Assembly (NCBI RefSeq): GCF_021029445.1
Contig: NZ_CP072610.1
Coordinates: 2,852,001 to 2,916,000, forward strand
DNA from: Pseudomonas wenzhouensis
Lineage (GTDB): Bacteria > Pseudomonadota > Gammaproteobacteria > Pseudomonadales > Pseudomonadaceae
Reading direction: 5' to 3'
Length of the DNA stretch: 64,000 nt
Position numbers and translations under genes: made by a program. Positions 1-9,214 of this stretch are shown here, piece after piece; within the stretch, counting starts at the first letter, position 1, and each line of letters starts with the position of its first letter. The notes beneath the pieces were generated by a model. The model did no database searches, was not told the origin of the DNA, and saw only the letters and a list, made by a program, of their open reading frames with translations.

Positions 1-487
1 CCGGCTCTTCGACATGGGTATTGAGCAGGACGATGCGCGAAGCGTCGCGCTCCTGAATTTTCATTGCCGCCTCGCGCGGGATGATTTCATAGCCACCACC
101 ATGGCGCACGATGGCCAGCCAGCCGTTGGACAGTTTGTTGCGCACCAGCGTGTTGACCGGCAGGCGCTTGACCTTCTTGTCGTCGACGAAGTTGTAGTAA
201 TCCTCGCCATCGAGCTTGGGCAGGCGCGAACGCTCGATCAGTTGCTTGATCTGCGCCGCACGGGCTTTCTGTTCGGCTTTTTCCTGCTGCTGGCGGTTCA
301 GCTCCTGATCGCGCGCCGCCTTCTCGGCTTGAGCCTGCAGTGCGGCCTGACGGGCACTGTCGTCCAGTTCGGCTTGGCCTTTCTTGGCCAGGCGCTGCTG
401 CTTTTGCTGCTGTTTGCCAGCCTGCTTGGCTTGTTTTTCATTGACCAGGCCGGCTTTGAGCAGCTGGTCGCGCAGGGAAAGACCCAT
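1..487 (-). CDS. DUF2058 family protein (YaiL-like), 3' end outside window
   Basis: This gene begins at an ATG at 487-485 and runs off the left edge of the window, so only about 162 N-terminal residues are visible. The protein starts MGLSLRDQLLKAGLVNEKQA, then has a long Lys/Gln/Glu/Ala-rich helical stretch (about residues 18-85), then a compact region containing DGEDYYNFVDDKKVKRLPVN and a segment ending near IVLLNTHVEEP. That order is typical of DUF2058 (E. coli YaiL), annotated as a nucleoprotein or polynucleotide-associated protein; the biochemical role is not established. It has no close partner gene on its strand here; downstream lies a REP and an insertion sequence. Confidence 0.85.
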   Translation of the reverse strand, partial: MGLSLRDQLLKAGLVNEKQAKQAGKQQQKQQRLAKKGQAELDDSARQAALQAQAEKAARDQELNRQQQEKAEQKARAAQIKQLIERSRLPKLDGEDYYNFVDDKKVKRLPVNTLVRNKLSNGWLAIVRHGGGYEIIPREAAMKIQERDASRIVLLNTHVEEP

Positions 488-594
488 AACTTAACGATCC
501 CACACTTGATTCAGACCAGGCGACGCCAGCGGCACCACCATGAAAGATGCCCAGCATAAGGGCTAAGACGCCTGGGCTCCAGCACGGAAGCCAA

Positions 595-660
595 CCCGTA
601 GCCCGGATGCAACCCGGGAAAAGCAATTGAAAAGCTTCGCCCCGGGGCGGGGCTCCTATG
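595..660. repeat. REP-like palindromic sequences
   Basis: Two short palindromic units lie here: GTAGCCCGGATGCAACCCGGG and a GC-rich hairpin around GCTTCGCCCCGGGGCGGGGCT. Closely related units recur at 14.69-14.86 kb, which supports a dispersed REP family. The second unit ends directly at the boundary of the IS1111-type element. Confidence 0.7.
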
Positions 661-677
661 TATGGACTCGCCCCCAC

Positions 678-911
678 TGTCAAACCTGCTTTTCAACACT
701 GCTACCCGGCTGCATCTATGTATCAGGCCTATTCGAGGAAGCTGTCATCAGCTTCTGGCCAACATTGTGTGAGCTTGCGGTATGCCTATTACATTCAGAC
801 CTCGAAGGCCAGTAGGAGCCAAGGCATCAATCCGCAACGGTCTTACCTGGGGTCAATATTTTCTAGCAGAGGTTGGAGCGACTTCGCGCCCCGGTGGCAG
901 AACTCGGTGGA
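678..911 (-). ncRNA. putative bridge-RNA region of the IS1111-type element
   Basis: This is about 230 bp of non-coding DNA between the transposase stop and the outer repeat of the element. Established knowledge of IS110/IS1111 elements is that a structured bridge RNA is encoded in the non-coding end, and in the IS1111 subgroup on the transposase-downstream side. Position and length fit. I did not fold the sequence, so transcript limits and guide loops are unknown. Confidence 0.35.
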
Positions 912-2015
912 TCAGTGACTCATTTCCGCCTGCCTGTCATTAACTGGCTGGCGTTGATAAGTCTGTTCATTCTGTAGCAGCACCCAGGCGATCCGTAGGT
1001 TGCGGTTGGCTAACCTCACCGCCGCCTCTTTGCGCCCCAGGCGACTCAGCCAGCCCAGCAAGCGGCGATCATCCGGTTGCTGCGAATCAGGCCGTAGTTG
1101 TCGGAGGACCGCATGCGCGCCCTGGATCATCAGGCTGCGCATGTAGCCATCGCCTCGCTTGCTCATCTTGCCCAGGCGGATCTTTTCTCCGCTGCTGTGC
1201 TGATCAGGCACCATGCCGAAGTAAGCCGCATATAAGCGGGCATTGGCGAAACGTTCAGGTTCGGTTTGCTTGGCCAGCAGCGCGGTGGCGATGATCGGGC
1301 CGACTCCGCGCACCGTCATCAGTCGTTTCGCGGTCTTGTCCGCGTTCGCAGCAGCTTCCAAGCGCCCGCTCAAGACGTTGATGCGTTCGCCCAATTGCCG
1401 CCATTCACCCAGCAATTCGTCGATCAACTCCCGCAGTATCTCCGGCAGTGGCTGCGTTGCATCTTCCAGCACCCTCGGTATCACGTGGCTGATAGCCGCA
1501 TCGCCTTGCGCCAGAGCCACGCCGTGCTCCAGCAGCAAACCGCGCATCTGATTACTCATCGCCGTACGCCGACGCACATAACCCTGCCGAGCGCGATGCA
1601 GCGCCTGCATGGCCAGCGAGGCAGCGCTTTTGATGGGCACGGCTGAAATCTTGCTATCGCGACCGGCGCGCAAGATCGACAGGGCATCGTTACGATCATT
1701 CTTCGCACCGCTGCGGTGACCCTCGACGAGACGAGCCGGAAGAATCCGCGCCAGGTTGCCTTGCCCCTGTAGCTGCCGTGCCCACGCCTGAGCACCTGGG
1801 CCAGTTTCAACCAGCACGACGACACTCGGCGGCAACTTGCACAGAAACTCGTAGAACGCCTCACGCGACTTGATCCGCGCCTCGTAACGCACCTGACCAA
1901 GAACGTCTTCTCCCGCCACCTGAAAGACCCGCTTGGCAAGATCGACTGCCACTGTCGTGCAGGCCGATAGATCGTTTAAGGCCTGGGATTGATTAGTTGC
2001 TGTATGCTTTTTCAT
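912..2015 (-). CDS. IS110-family transposase (IS1111 subgroup)
   Basis: The 367-residue protein has the N-terminal RuvC-like DEDD domain of IS110 transposases: Asp in VAVDLAKRVFQ (about residue 25), Glu in VLVETGPG, and the paired Asp in GAKNDRNDALSI. A C-terminal transposase_20 domain follows (MTVRGVGPIIATALLA, then YFGMVPDQHSSGEK, GKMSKRGDGYMRSLMIQGA), with the catalytic Ser region near SSGEK. It would catalyse bridge-RNA-directed recombination of the element. Length is normal and the frame is open, so it may be functional. The ATG overlaps an internal copy of the terminal-repeat motif. Confidence 0.93.
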   Translation of the reverse strand: MKKHTATNQSQALNDLSACTTVAVDLAKRVFQVAGEDVLGQVRYEARIKSREAFYEFLCKLPPSVVVLVETGPGAQAWARQLQGQGNLARILPARLVEGHRSGAKNDRNDALSILRAGRDSKISAVPIKSAASLAMQALHRARQGYVRRRTAMSNQMRGLLLEHGVALAQGDAAISHVIPRVLEDATQPLPEILRELIDELLGEWRQLGERINVLSGRLEAAANADKTAKRLMTVRGVGPIIATALLAKQTEPERFANARLYAAYFGMVPDQHSSGEKIRLGKMSKRGDGYMRSLMIQGAHAVLRQLRPDSQQPDDRRLLGWLSRLGRKEAAVRLANRNLRIAWVLLQNEQTYQRQPVNDRQAEMSH

Positions 2016-2132
2016 GGACTCGCCCTCGCTGCCGTTGGCTTCTTAGACTGCCACCGTGGCGCATTGACGCCTCGGCGTGGGCGAGTCCATGTAATTACGA
2101 AAGGCCGCCTTGCCAACCTTATCTGATCGGCA

Positions 2133-2960
2133 TTAGCCAGGAGCCTGTTTTTCCTGCTTCTTCGCCTCGCCCCAGAGGGCGTCCAGCTCCTCCAGCGAAC
2201 AAGCCTCCATGCTGCGCCCGGCCTCCCGCACGCTCTGTTCGATAAATCGAAAGCGCCGCTCGAACTTGCCATTGGCTGCCCGTAGCGCAGCCTCAGGATC
2301 GACCTTCAGGTGCCGTGCCAGGTTGCTGACGACGAACAGCAGATCGCCGATTTCCTCGGCCACCGCCTCGGCGTCGTTCTCGCTCATGGCTTCGAGCACT
2401 TCATCCAGCTCTTCGCGCACCTTGTCCACCACCGGCAGTGCCTCGGGCCAGTCGAAACCGACCTGGGCCGCACGCTTCTGCAGCTTGGCCGCACGCGACA
2501 GCGCCGGCAGCGCCGTCGGTACATCATCGAGCAGGGATAGTTGCTCGGGTGCAGCGGCTTTTTCGGCGCGCTCCTGCGCCTTGAGCTCTTCCCAACGCTG
2601 CTTGACCGCAGCATCCTCCAGCTTGGCCGCATCCGGCGCGCCGTACAGATCGCCATCAGGGAAGACATGCGGGTGGCGGCGGATCAGCTTGGCAGTGATG
2701 CCATCGACCACACGGGCGAAATCGAAACGCCCCTCCTCCTGCGCCAGCTGGCTGTAATAGACCACCTGGAACAGCAGGTCGCCCAGCTCCCCCGGCAGAT
2801 GCTCGAAGTCGCCACGCTCGATGGCGTCAGCCACCTCGTAGGCCTCTTCCAGGGTGTAAGGCACGATGCTCGCGTAGCTTTGCTTGAGATCCCACGGGCA
2901 GCCGTGTTGCGGGTCACGCAGACGCGCCATCAGGTGCAGCAGATCGTCGAGTTGGTACAT
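2133..2960 (-). CDS. mazG: nucleoside triphosphate pyrophosphohydrolase MazG
   Basis: The 275-residue protein begins MYQLDDLLHLMARLRDP and shows the MazG signature GCPWDLKQSYASIVPYTLEEAYE. It has two MazG helical repeats, each with metal-binding ExxE-type motifs (ELGDLLFQVVYYSQ near residue 60; EEIGDLLFVVSNLARHL near residue 205). MazG hydrolyses NTPs and dNTPs to monophosphates and is linked to control of ppGpp and removal of abnormal nucleotides. The start at 2960 is preferred over an in-frame upstream codon because family members begin here. It lies downstream of relA on the same strand, as in other pseudomonads, with a likely terminator between them. The insertion sequence ends 43 bp past its stop and leaves the gene intact. 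Confidence 0.95.
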   Translation of the reverse strand: MYQLDDLLHLMARLRDPQHGCPWDLKQSYASIVPYTLEEAYEVADAIERGDFEHLPGELGDLLFQVVYYSQLAQEEGRFDFARVVDGITAKLIRRHPHVFPDGDLYGAPDAAKLEDAAVKQRWEELKAQERAEKAAAPEQLSLLDDVPTALPALSRAAKLQKRAAQVGFDWPEALPVVDKVREELDEVLEAMSENDAEAVAEEIGDLLFVVSNLARHLKVDPEAALRAANGKFERRFRFIEQSVREAGRSMEACSLEELDALWGEAKKQEKQAPG

Positions 2961-2997
2961 AAAAACTCCTGGGCTGCACGCTACAAGCGGCAAGCCA

Positions 2998-3020
2998 CAA
3001 GAAAAGGCGCAGCGGCGCCT
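2998..3020 (-). terminator. possible intrinsic terminator after relA
   Basis: Read on the minus strand, a 6-bp perfect stem AGGCGC with a 4-base loop is followed by TTTTCTTG. It lies between relA and mazG within a larger imperfect palindrome (about 2974-3053), so it could also be part of a REP-like unit. Confidence 0.5.
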
Positions 3021-3053
3021 CTGACTTGCTGCTTGTCACTTGAAGCGTGCCGC

Positions 3054-5297
3054 TTAATTGGCCCGCTGGCGACGCGCCTCGATGATGTTGGGCAACTGGC
3101 CGATGCGCGCCAGCAGACGCCCGAGCGCATCGAGTCCGGGAATCTCCACGGTGATCGACATGGAGGCGGTGTTGTCCTCCTTGTTCGAGCGGGTGTTGAC
3201 CGCCAGCACGTTGAGTTTTTCGTTGAGCAGTACCTGGGTGACGTCACGCAGCAGACCGGAACGGTCGTAGGCCTTGATGACGACCTCCACCGGGTAGGTC
3301 TGCACCGGCACCGGCCCCCAGCTCACCTGGATCATCCGCTCCGGCTCACGCGCCGTCTGCTGCAGTGCCGTCGGGCAGTCCTGACGGTGGATGGTGACGC
3401 CACGGCCGAGGGTGATGTAACCGACGATCGGGTCGCCCGGCAGCGGCTGGCAGCAGCCGGCCATCTGCGTCAGCAGGTTGCCGACGCCCTGGATCTGGAT
3501 ATCACCGCGCTTGCCCGGCTTGAAGCCCTGCGCCTTGCGCGGAATCAGCTCCAGTTGCTCGTTACCGCGTTCAGGCTCGAGCAGTTGCTGCGCCAGGTTG
3601 ACCGCATGGGCCAGGCGCACATCGCCGGCCCCCAGGGCGGCGAACAGGTCATCGGCGGTTTTCAGGTTGGCCTTCTCGGCCAGCTTGTCGAAGTCCGCAC
3701 CGACCAGGGCCAGGCGCGCCAGCTCGCGCTCGAGCAACTGCTTGCCGGCGGCGACGTTCTGATCGCGGTCCTGCAGCTTGAACCAGTGGACGATCTTCGC
3801 CCGCGCGCGGCTGGTGGTGACATAGCCCAGGTTGGGGTTGAGCCAGTCGCGACTGGGCGTGCCCTGCTTGCTGGTGATGATTTCCACCTGCTCACCGGTC
3901 TGCAGGCTGTAGGTCAGCGGCACGATGCGCCCGTTGATCTTGGCGCCGCGGCAGTTGTGGCCGATCTCGGTGTGCACGCGGTAGGCGAAATCCAGCGGTG
4001 TGGCGCCCTTGGGCAGGTCGATGGCGTGGCCGTCGGGGGTGAACACGTAGACCCGATCCGGCTCGATATCCACACGCAGTTGCTCGGCCAGGCCGCCGAT
4101 ATCGCCCAGTTCCTCGTGCCACTCGATGACCTGACGCAGCCAGGAAATCTTCTCTTCGTAGTGGTTGGAGCCGGATTTGACGTCGGTGCCCTTGTAGCGC
4201 CAGTGCGCACACACACCCAGTTCGGCTTCTTCGTGCATGGCGTGGGTGCGAATCTGCACCTCCAGCACCTTGCCTTCCGGCCCGAGCACGGCGGTGTGCA
4301 ACGAGCGGTAGCCGTTCTCCTTGGGGTTGGCGATGTAGTCGTCGAACTCCTTGGGAATGTGCCGCCACAGGGTATGCACGATGCCCAGGGTGGTGTAGCA
4401 ATCACGCACCTCCGGCACCAGCACCCGCACCGCACGCACGTCGTAGATCTGGCTGAATTGCAGGCCCTTGCGCTGCATCTTGCGCCATATCGAATAGATA
4501 TGTTTCGCCCGGCCGCTGATATCGGCCTTGATACCGGTGGCTTCCAGCTCCTGACGCAGATTCGCCATGGCGTCGTTGATGTACTGCTCGCGGTCGAGGC
4601 GACGCTCGTGCAGCAGCTTGGCGATCTGCTTGTATTGATCCGGCTCCAGGTAGCGGAAGGAAAGGTCTTCCAGCTCCCACTTGATATGGCCGATGCCCAG
4701 GCGGTGAGCCAGTGGTGCATAGATGTCGAACACTTCGCGCGCCACGCGCTGACGCTTGTCTTCGTCGGCCTCCTTGACCGCACGAATCGCACAGGTACGC
4801 TCGGCCAGCTTGATCAGCGCCACACGCACGTCATCGACCATGGCCACCAGCATCTTGCGCAGGTTCTCCACCTGCGTCTGCGAGCCGACCACCACCGATT
4901 CACGCGGGTTGATACTGGCGCTGATCGCCGCCATGCGCAGCACGCCTTCGATCAGCTTGGCCACCACCGCACCGAAGCGCTGCTGCACGGCGGCCAGGGT
5001 GATCTTGCCCTCGCGCACGCCGCGATAGATGACCGCAGCAACCAGCGAATCCTGATCGAGTTTGAGATCGGCGAGAATCTCGGCAATGTCGAGACCGGCG
5101 CGGAATGTCGAGGCGCCCTCGCTCCAGTGATGCTCGGTGGTGTTGGCCTGTTGCTCGGCGTCACGGGCGAACTCGCAGGCCTCTTGCAATGCCTGGCGAT
5201 CCAGCGCCGGATCGACACGAGTGACATGATCCAACCAGGCCACGAGATTGATGCTGCCGTCGTCGTTGACCGGCTGATGCGCTCTCACCTGAACCAT
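3054..5297 (-). CDS. relA: GTP pyrophosphokinase RelA
   Basis: The 747-residue protein synthesises (p)ppGpp on stalled ribosomes during amino-acid starvation. Domains in order: an N-terminal pseudo-hydrolase region in which the His-Asp pair of active SpoT/Rsh hydrolases is missing (DSLVAAVIYRGVREGKIT); the synthetase domain with GRAKHIYSIWRKMQRK, YDVRAVRVLV and NGYRSLHTAVLGPEGKVLEVQIRT; a TGS domain (DRVYVFTPDGHAIDLPKGATP); a zinc-finger/CC region (GCCQPLPGDPIVGYI); and a C-terminal ACT domain (VVIKAYDRSGLLRDVTQVL). The loss of the HD pair identifies it as RelA rather than SpoT. It follows rlmD by 134 bp in the conserved minus-strand cluster. Confidence 0.97.
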   Translation of the reverse strand: MVQVRAHQPVNDDGSINLVAWLDHVTRVDPALDRQALQEACEFARDAEQQANTTEHHWSEGASTFRAGLDIAEILADLKLDQDSLVAAVIYRGVREGKITLAAVQQRFGAVVAKLIEGVLRMAAISASINPRESVVVGSQTQVENLRKMLVAMVDDVRVALIKLAERTCAIRAVKEADEDKRQRVAREVFDIYAPLAHRLGIGHIKWELEDLSFRYLEPDQYKQIAKLLHERRLDREQYINDAMANLRQELEATGIKADISGRAKHIYSIWRKMQRKGLQFSQIYDVRAVRVLVPEVRDCYTTLGIVHTLWRHIPKEFDDYIANPKENGYRSLHTAVLGPEGKVLEVQIRTHAMHEEAELGVCAHWRYKGTDVKSGSNHYEEKISWLRQVIEWHEELGDIGGLAEQLRVDIEPDRVYVFTPDGHAIDLPKGATPLDFAYRVHTEIGHNCRGAKINGRIVPLTYSLQTGEQVEIITSKQGTPSRDWLNPNLGYVTTSRARAKIVHWFKLQDRDQNVAAGKQLLERELARLALVGADFDKLAEKANLKTADDLFAALGAGDVRLAHAVNLAQQLLEPERGNEQLELIPRKAQGFKPGKRGDIQIQGVGNLLTQMAGCCQPLPGDPIVGYITLGRGVTIHRQDCPTALQQTAREPERMIQVSWGPVPVQTYPVEVVIKAYDRSGLLRDVTQVLLNEKLNVLAVNTRSNKEDNTASMSITVEIPGLDALGRLLARIGQLPNIIEARRQRAN

Positions 5298-5431
5298 CGT
5301 CTTACCTTCCCTACGGTGCGCCTGAGCGGCACCGAGCAGTCGCCGGCCTTCTCTGAGCCGGTCGGATTAACTGAAAGGGTGCGCGTCCTGCGCATCCCCG
5401 CGGTACCGAACGTACCGCTTTGGCCCAAGAC

Positions 5432-6790
5432 CTAAGTCTCGGGCTTATCGAATAGAGCCATGGCCTCGACATGCGCGGTTTGCGCAAACATGTCGAGAAT
5501 CCCGGCGCGGCGCAGGCGATAGCCCTGCTGCAGCAACTCGGCTGCATCACGTGCCAGCGTGGTCGGGTTGCAGGATACATAGACCAGGCGCCGCGCGCCC
5601 AGCTCGCTCATCCCACGTACCGCCTCCAGCGCGCCGTCACGCGGCGGATCGAGCAGCACTGCGGCAAAACCGCCACGCGCCCAGGTCTCGTTGACCAGCG
5701 GCTTGGACAGGTCGGCGCGATAAAAGTGCGCATTGTCCAAGCCGTTGTGGCGCGCGTTGTCAGCGGCCCGCTGCACCATCGCGGCGACGCCTTCCACCGC
5801 CACTACTTCAGCCGCCTGACGCGCCAGCGGCAGGGCGAAATTGCCCAGGCCGCAGAACAGATCCAGCACCCGTTCGCCGGGCTGCGCCTTCAACCAGTCT
5901 AGCGCCTGAGCGACCATGGCCTCGTTGACCAGACCATTGACCTGAACGAAATCACCCGGCCGATAGGCCAGTTGCAAGTGCCAGCGTTGCAACTCAAAGC
6001 CCAGCTCAGCGCTCGGCTCATCAGGCTGTGGCGGCCCTTCACCCTGCAGCCACAGCTGCGCATCATGCTCGCTGCAGAACGCGCGCAGGCGACTCAGATC
6101 CGCCTCGGCAAGCGCTGCCGTATGTCGCAGCAGCAAGGCTTCGGCAGTACCGCTGAACAGCTCCACGTGCCCGACTGCCTGTGGCTTTTCCAAACTGCGC
6201 AGCAAGGCCGGCAAGGCGCTGAAAATGGGCTGCAAGGGCTGTACCAGTACCGGACATTGGTCAATGGCAACGATGTCCTGGCTGGCCTCGGCACGGAAAC
6301 CGACCTGCAGCTGCCGCGCCTTGGCATCCCAGCGCACGGCAATGCGCGCGCGGCGCCGGTAACCGAGTTCGGGGCCAACCAGCGGCGCAGCCCACTCATC
6401 TGGCTGCACGCCACCCAAGCGCGACAATTGCTCGGCCAGCGTGCGCTGTTTCAGGGCCAATTGCTCGGCGTGGGGCATGTGCTGCAGGTTGCAGCCGCCG
6501 CAGTGGTCAGCGTTAATGCAGGGCGGCGTACGCCGTTCGCTGCTAGCGACGATGATGCGTTCGGCGCGCGCTTCGACGGTCTGGCTGCGAGCGCTGAGCA
6601 CCCGCGCCTCGACCTCTTCACCGGCCAATGCACCGCTGACGAACCAGGTGCGTCCACCCTCGAAGGCGATACCACGACCGTCACCGGCCAGGCGCTCGAT
6701 GGTGAGTTTCTGCTTCTTGCCCACCGGCACCTGCGTCGCACGGCTGCCGCCGCTGGGCTGAAAGCGCAGGTTGGAGCTGCGTCTGGCCAT
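5432..6790 (-). CDS. rlmD: 23S rRNA (uracil-1939-C5)-methyltransferase RlmD
   Basis: The 452-residue protein has an N-terminal TRAM domain, a [4Fe-4S] cysteine cluster ([15 protein letters not shown] with a later Cys), and a C-terminal SAM-dependent methyltransferase domain with [25 protein letters not shown] and the catalytic-cysteine motif [12 protein letters not shown]. It methylates U1939 of 23S rRNA. The start codon overlaps the cysM stop by one base (TGATG), so the two are translationally coupled. This order is conserved in pseudomonads. Confidence 0.96.
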   Translation of the reverse strand: MARRSSNLRFQPSGGSRATQVPVGKKQKLTIERLAGDGRGIAFEGGRTWFVSGALAGEEVEARVLSARSQTVEARAERIIVASSERRTPPCINADHCGGCNLQHMPHAEQLALKQRTLAEQLSRLGGVQPDEWAAPLVGPELGYRRRARIAVRWDAKARQLQVGFRAEASQDIVAIDQCPVLVQPLQPIFSALPALLRSLEKPQAVGHVELFSGTAEALLLRHTAALAEADLSRLRAFCSEHDAQLWLQGEGPPQPDEPSAELGFELQRWHLQLAYRPGDFVQVNGLVNEAMVAQALDWLKAQPGERVLDLFCGLGNFALPLARQAAEVVAVEGVAAMVQRAADNARHNGLDNAHFYRADLSKPLVNETWARGGFAAVLLDPPRDGALEAVRGMSELGARRLVYVSCNPTTLARDAAELLQQGYRLRRAGILDMFAQTAHVEAMALFDKPET

Positions 6791-7695
6791 CAGTGCGCCG
6801 GTTCTTGATAAACGCCGGTGGACAGGTAACGGTCGCCACGATCACAGATGATCGCCACCAGTACCGCGTTTTCCACCTGCTGCGACAAACGCAGCATGCC
6901 GGCCACCGAACCGCCGGAGGACACGCCGCAGAAGATGCCTTCCTCACGCGCCAGGCGACGCATGACATGCTCGGCCTCGGCCTGGCCCATGTCGATGATC
7001 TGATCGACCCGTTCGGCCTGATAGATCTTCGGCAGGTATTCCTCGGGCCAGCGGCGGATACCGGGAATGGCCGCACCTTCCTGCGGTTGCAGGCCGACGA
7101 TCTGGATCGCCGGGTTCTGCTCCTTGAGGTAGCGCGAAGTGCCCATGATGGTGCCGGTGGTGCCCATGGAGCTGATGAAATGGGTCACGCTGCCGCCGGT
7201 CTGGCGCCAGATTTCCGGGCCGGTGCCGTTGTAGTGCGCCTCGGGGTTGTCACCGTTGGCGAACTGATCCAGCACCTTGCCGCGCCCTTCGGCCTGCAGG
7301 CGCTCGGCCAGATCACGGGCGCCTTCCATGCCCTCTTCCTTGCTCACCAGGATCAGCTCGGCGCCGTAGGCGGTCATCGCCCACTTGCGCTCGGCAGTGG
7401 AGTTGTCCGGCATGATCAGGATCATCTTGTAGCCCTTGATCGCCGCCGCCATCGCCAGGGCAATGCCGGTGTTGCCACTGGTGGCTTCGATCAGGGTATC
7501 GCCAGGCTGGATATCGCCACGCAGCTCGGCGCGGTTGATCATCGACAGGGCCGGACGGTCCTTGACCGAACCGGCCGGGTTGTTACCTTCCAGCTTGACC
7601 AGCAGGGTGTTGCTGGTGTCGCCGCCCAGGCGTTGCAGACGTACCAGGGGGGTATTGCCGATGCAGTCGGCAATGGTGGGGAATTGCAGGGTCAT
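6790..7695 (-). CDS. cysM: cysteine synthase B (O-acetylserine sulfhydrylase B)
   Basis: The 301-residue PLP enzyme converts O-acetylserine plus sulfide (or thiosulfate for CysM) to cysteine. It shows the PLP-lysine motif [15 protein letters not shown], the substrate loop [20 protein letters not shown] and the phosphate-binding glycine loop [17 protein letters not shown]. The start [20 protein letters not shown] at 7695 is preferred; an upstream in-frame extension is not conserved. It is coupled to rlmD. In P. aeruginosa the receptor gene pirA lies just upstream of cysM; here a 181-bp gap replaces it. Confidence 0.96.
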   Translation of the reverse strand: MTLQFPTIADCIGNTPLVRLQRLGGDTSNTLLVKLEGNNPAGSVKDRPALSMINRAELRGDIQPGDTLIEATSGNTGIALAMAAAIKGYKMILIMPDNSTAERKWAMTAYGAELILVSKEEGMEGARDLAERLQAEGRGKVLDQFANGDNPEAHYNGTGPEIWRQTGGSVTHFISSMGTTGTIMGTSRYLKEQNPAIQIVGLQPQEGAAIPGIRRWPEEYLPKIYQAERVDQIIDMGQAEAEHVMRRLAREEGIFCGVSSGGSVAGMLRLSQQVENAVLVAIICDRGDRYLSTGVYQEPAH

Positions 7696-7876
7696 GGGTC
7701 GCTCGAATCCAGACTGACGCGAAGGGGCATCATGATACGCCGAACCCGTCGCTTCATCACGCCATGATCGGTTGCAGAACGTGATCGAGCAACCGCTCCC
7801 CGGGGTCATGCGGCCAATGCTGCGCTACGCGCACTCTCGTGATCACAGGCATTCGACCTTGGAGCCATGCAATGGG

Positions 7877-9214
7877 CTACGCACAGGGCAGACGCAGCTT
7901 GAGCCTTAGCCCTGGCCGGGCATTCTCCGCCCACAGATGACCGCCTTGCGTGGCAATCATGCTGCGCGCGATGGCCAGCCCGAGGCCGAAGCCGCCCCCC
8001 CCGGGGCGCGCGGCACTGAGCCGGGTAAAAGGCCGGAAGATGTTTTCCAGCTCATCCTCGGCAACGCCGGGCCCCTGGTCTTCGATCCACAATACCCATT
8101 GCCCGCCTTCGCGCCGGCCGCTCAGGCGCACCACGCCGTCCGCCGGCGAGTGGCGAATGGCATTGCGCAGAATATTCTCCAGCGCCTGAGCCAGACCGTT
8201 GAGATTACCCAGCACACGGCAGTCGTGGGGCAGCTCGCAGGGCATGCGTTCGATGGCCCAGCCGGTCTCGAAGCCGGCATTCTCCCTGATGACATCCCAG
8301 AGCCGACCGACGTCGACCTCCTCCAGCGGCAGGCTGGGGCGTTCGGTATCCAGCCAGACCAGTTCCAGGGCATCGCCAACCAGTTTTTCCATGCCCGCGA
8401 CCTCGCGCGCCAGACGCTGACGCAGCGCCTCGCCGTCCTGTTCGCTCTCCCCGGCCACGCGCAGGCGGGCCAGGGGCGTGCGCAGCTCATGGGACAGATC
8501 ACGCAGCAGTTGGCGCTGAAAGGCTACGGTACCGTCCAGGCGCTCAGCCATATGATCGAAGGTTCGCGCCAGCTCACCCAGCTCATCCCTGCGCCCGGTG
8601 ACCTGCGCGCCGAGCCTGGCGGACAGATCGCCTGCACTGAGGGCCGCAGCCTGACGCCGGAGAATCGCGAGTGGAGCAATCAACTGGCGATACAGCAACA
8701 GCGCCACGAGCACAGCCAGCACGGCCGGCAGCACACGCTGCAGCAACGCCTCCCACAGCACGTTGTAGCGGCGCGGGTTCAGGCGCTGCGGCAGCTCCAT
8801 CACCAAGCGCGCCTCGCCAGCATTGAAGGGGATATAAAAGGTCGGCGTACCGCCGGGGCGTCCAACGGGAAAATCCAGCTTGCGCACGAAATCCAGACGC
8901 TGCGCCTGTTCGGCGCTCAGCGGTCGGGAAGACAGCGACCGTTTGTGCGCATCGACCACCACGGCCCAGATCTGCTCGCGCTCCTGCAATTGCCGGAGAA
9001 AGGCATCGACCCCGGATGCACCTTCCTCTTGCCAGGCCGTCTCCGCCTCACGGGCATAGCCCTTGAGCGTCTGCCGGGCGGGTTCGGGCAGATAGGAGGT
9101 CGCCTCGATCAGTTCACGCCCCACATCCACATGCAGGCTGACCAACAGCAGGCAAAACAGGGCCAGCGCACCAGCCAGGCGCCAGAGCAGCGAATACCTG
9201 CCCGGCAGACTCAT
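7877..9214 (-). CDS. pirS: sensor histidine kinase, PirS-like
   Basis: The 445-residue membrane kinase has an N-terminal TM segment (about 11-28), a periplasmic region of about 130 residues, a second TM (LLQRVLPAVLAVLVALLLYR), a HAMP domain, the phosphoacceptor His in RDLSHELRTPLARLRVAGES, and an ATPase domain with NAIRHSP, DQGPGV and GGGFGLGLAIA. The start MSLPGRYSLLWRLAGAL at 9214 overlaps the response-regulator stop (ATGA). Its place between cysM and gacS matches P. aeruginosa PirS, a kinase for ferric-enterobactin uptake. The adjacent receptor gene is missing here, so the target is uncertain. Confidence 0.85.
   Translation of the reverse strand: MSLPGRYSLLWRLAGALALFCLLLVSLHVDVGRELIEATSYLPEPARQTLKGYAREAETAWQEEGASGVDAFLRQLQEREQIWAVVVDAHKRSLSSRPLSAEQAQRLDFVRKLDFPVGRPGGTPTFYIPFNAGEARLVMELPQRLNPRRYNVLWEALLQRVLPAVLAVLVALLLYRQLIAPLAILRRQAAALSAGDLSARLGAQVTGRRDELGELARTFDHMAERLDGTVAFQRQLLRDLSHELRTPLARLRVAGESEQDGEALRQRLAREVAGMEKLVGDALELVWLDTERPSLPLEEVDVGRLWDVIRENAGFETGWAIERMPCELPHDCRVLGNLNGLAQALENILRNAIRHSPADGVVRLSGRREGGQWVLWIEDQGPGVAEDELENIFRPFTRLSAARPGGGGFGLGLAIARSMIATQGGHLWAENARPGLRLKLRLPCA

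Larger units (their letters stand above)
662..2090 (-). mobile_element. IS1111/IS110-type insertion sequence
   Basis: The element carries a single DEDD transposase on the minus strand. Sub-terminal inverted repeats are visible: ATGGACTCGCCCCCAC at 662-677 and GTGGGCGAGTCCAT at 2077-2090. A third copy of ATGGACTCGCCC at 2014-2025 overlaps the transposase start region. Sub-terminal repeats and a long non-coding stretch beyond the transposase 3' end (678-911) are features of the IS1111 subgroup of IS110. The exact ends may extend a few bases beyond the repeats. One side abuts a REP, a common target for this subgroup. Confidence 0.75.

Noticed and set aside
2541..5435. A 964-codon open frame on the plus strand
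   Set aside because: It lies antisense to mazG and relA, both of which have full family motifs. Long antisense frames are common in GC-rich Pseudomonas DNA.
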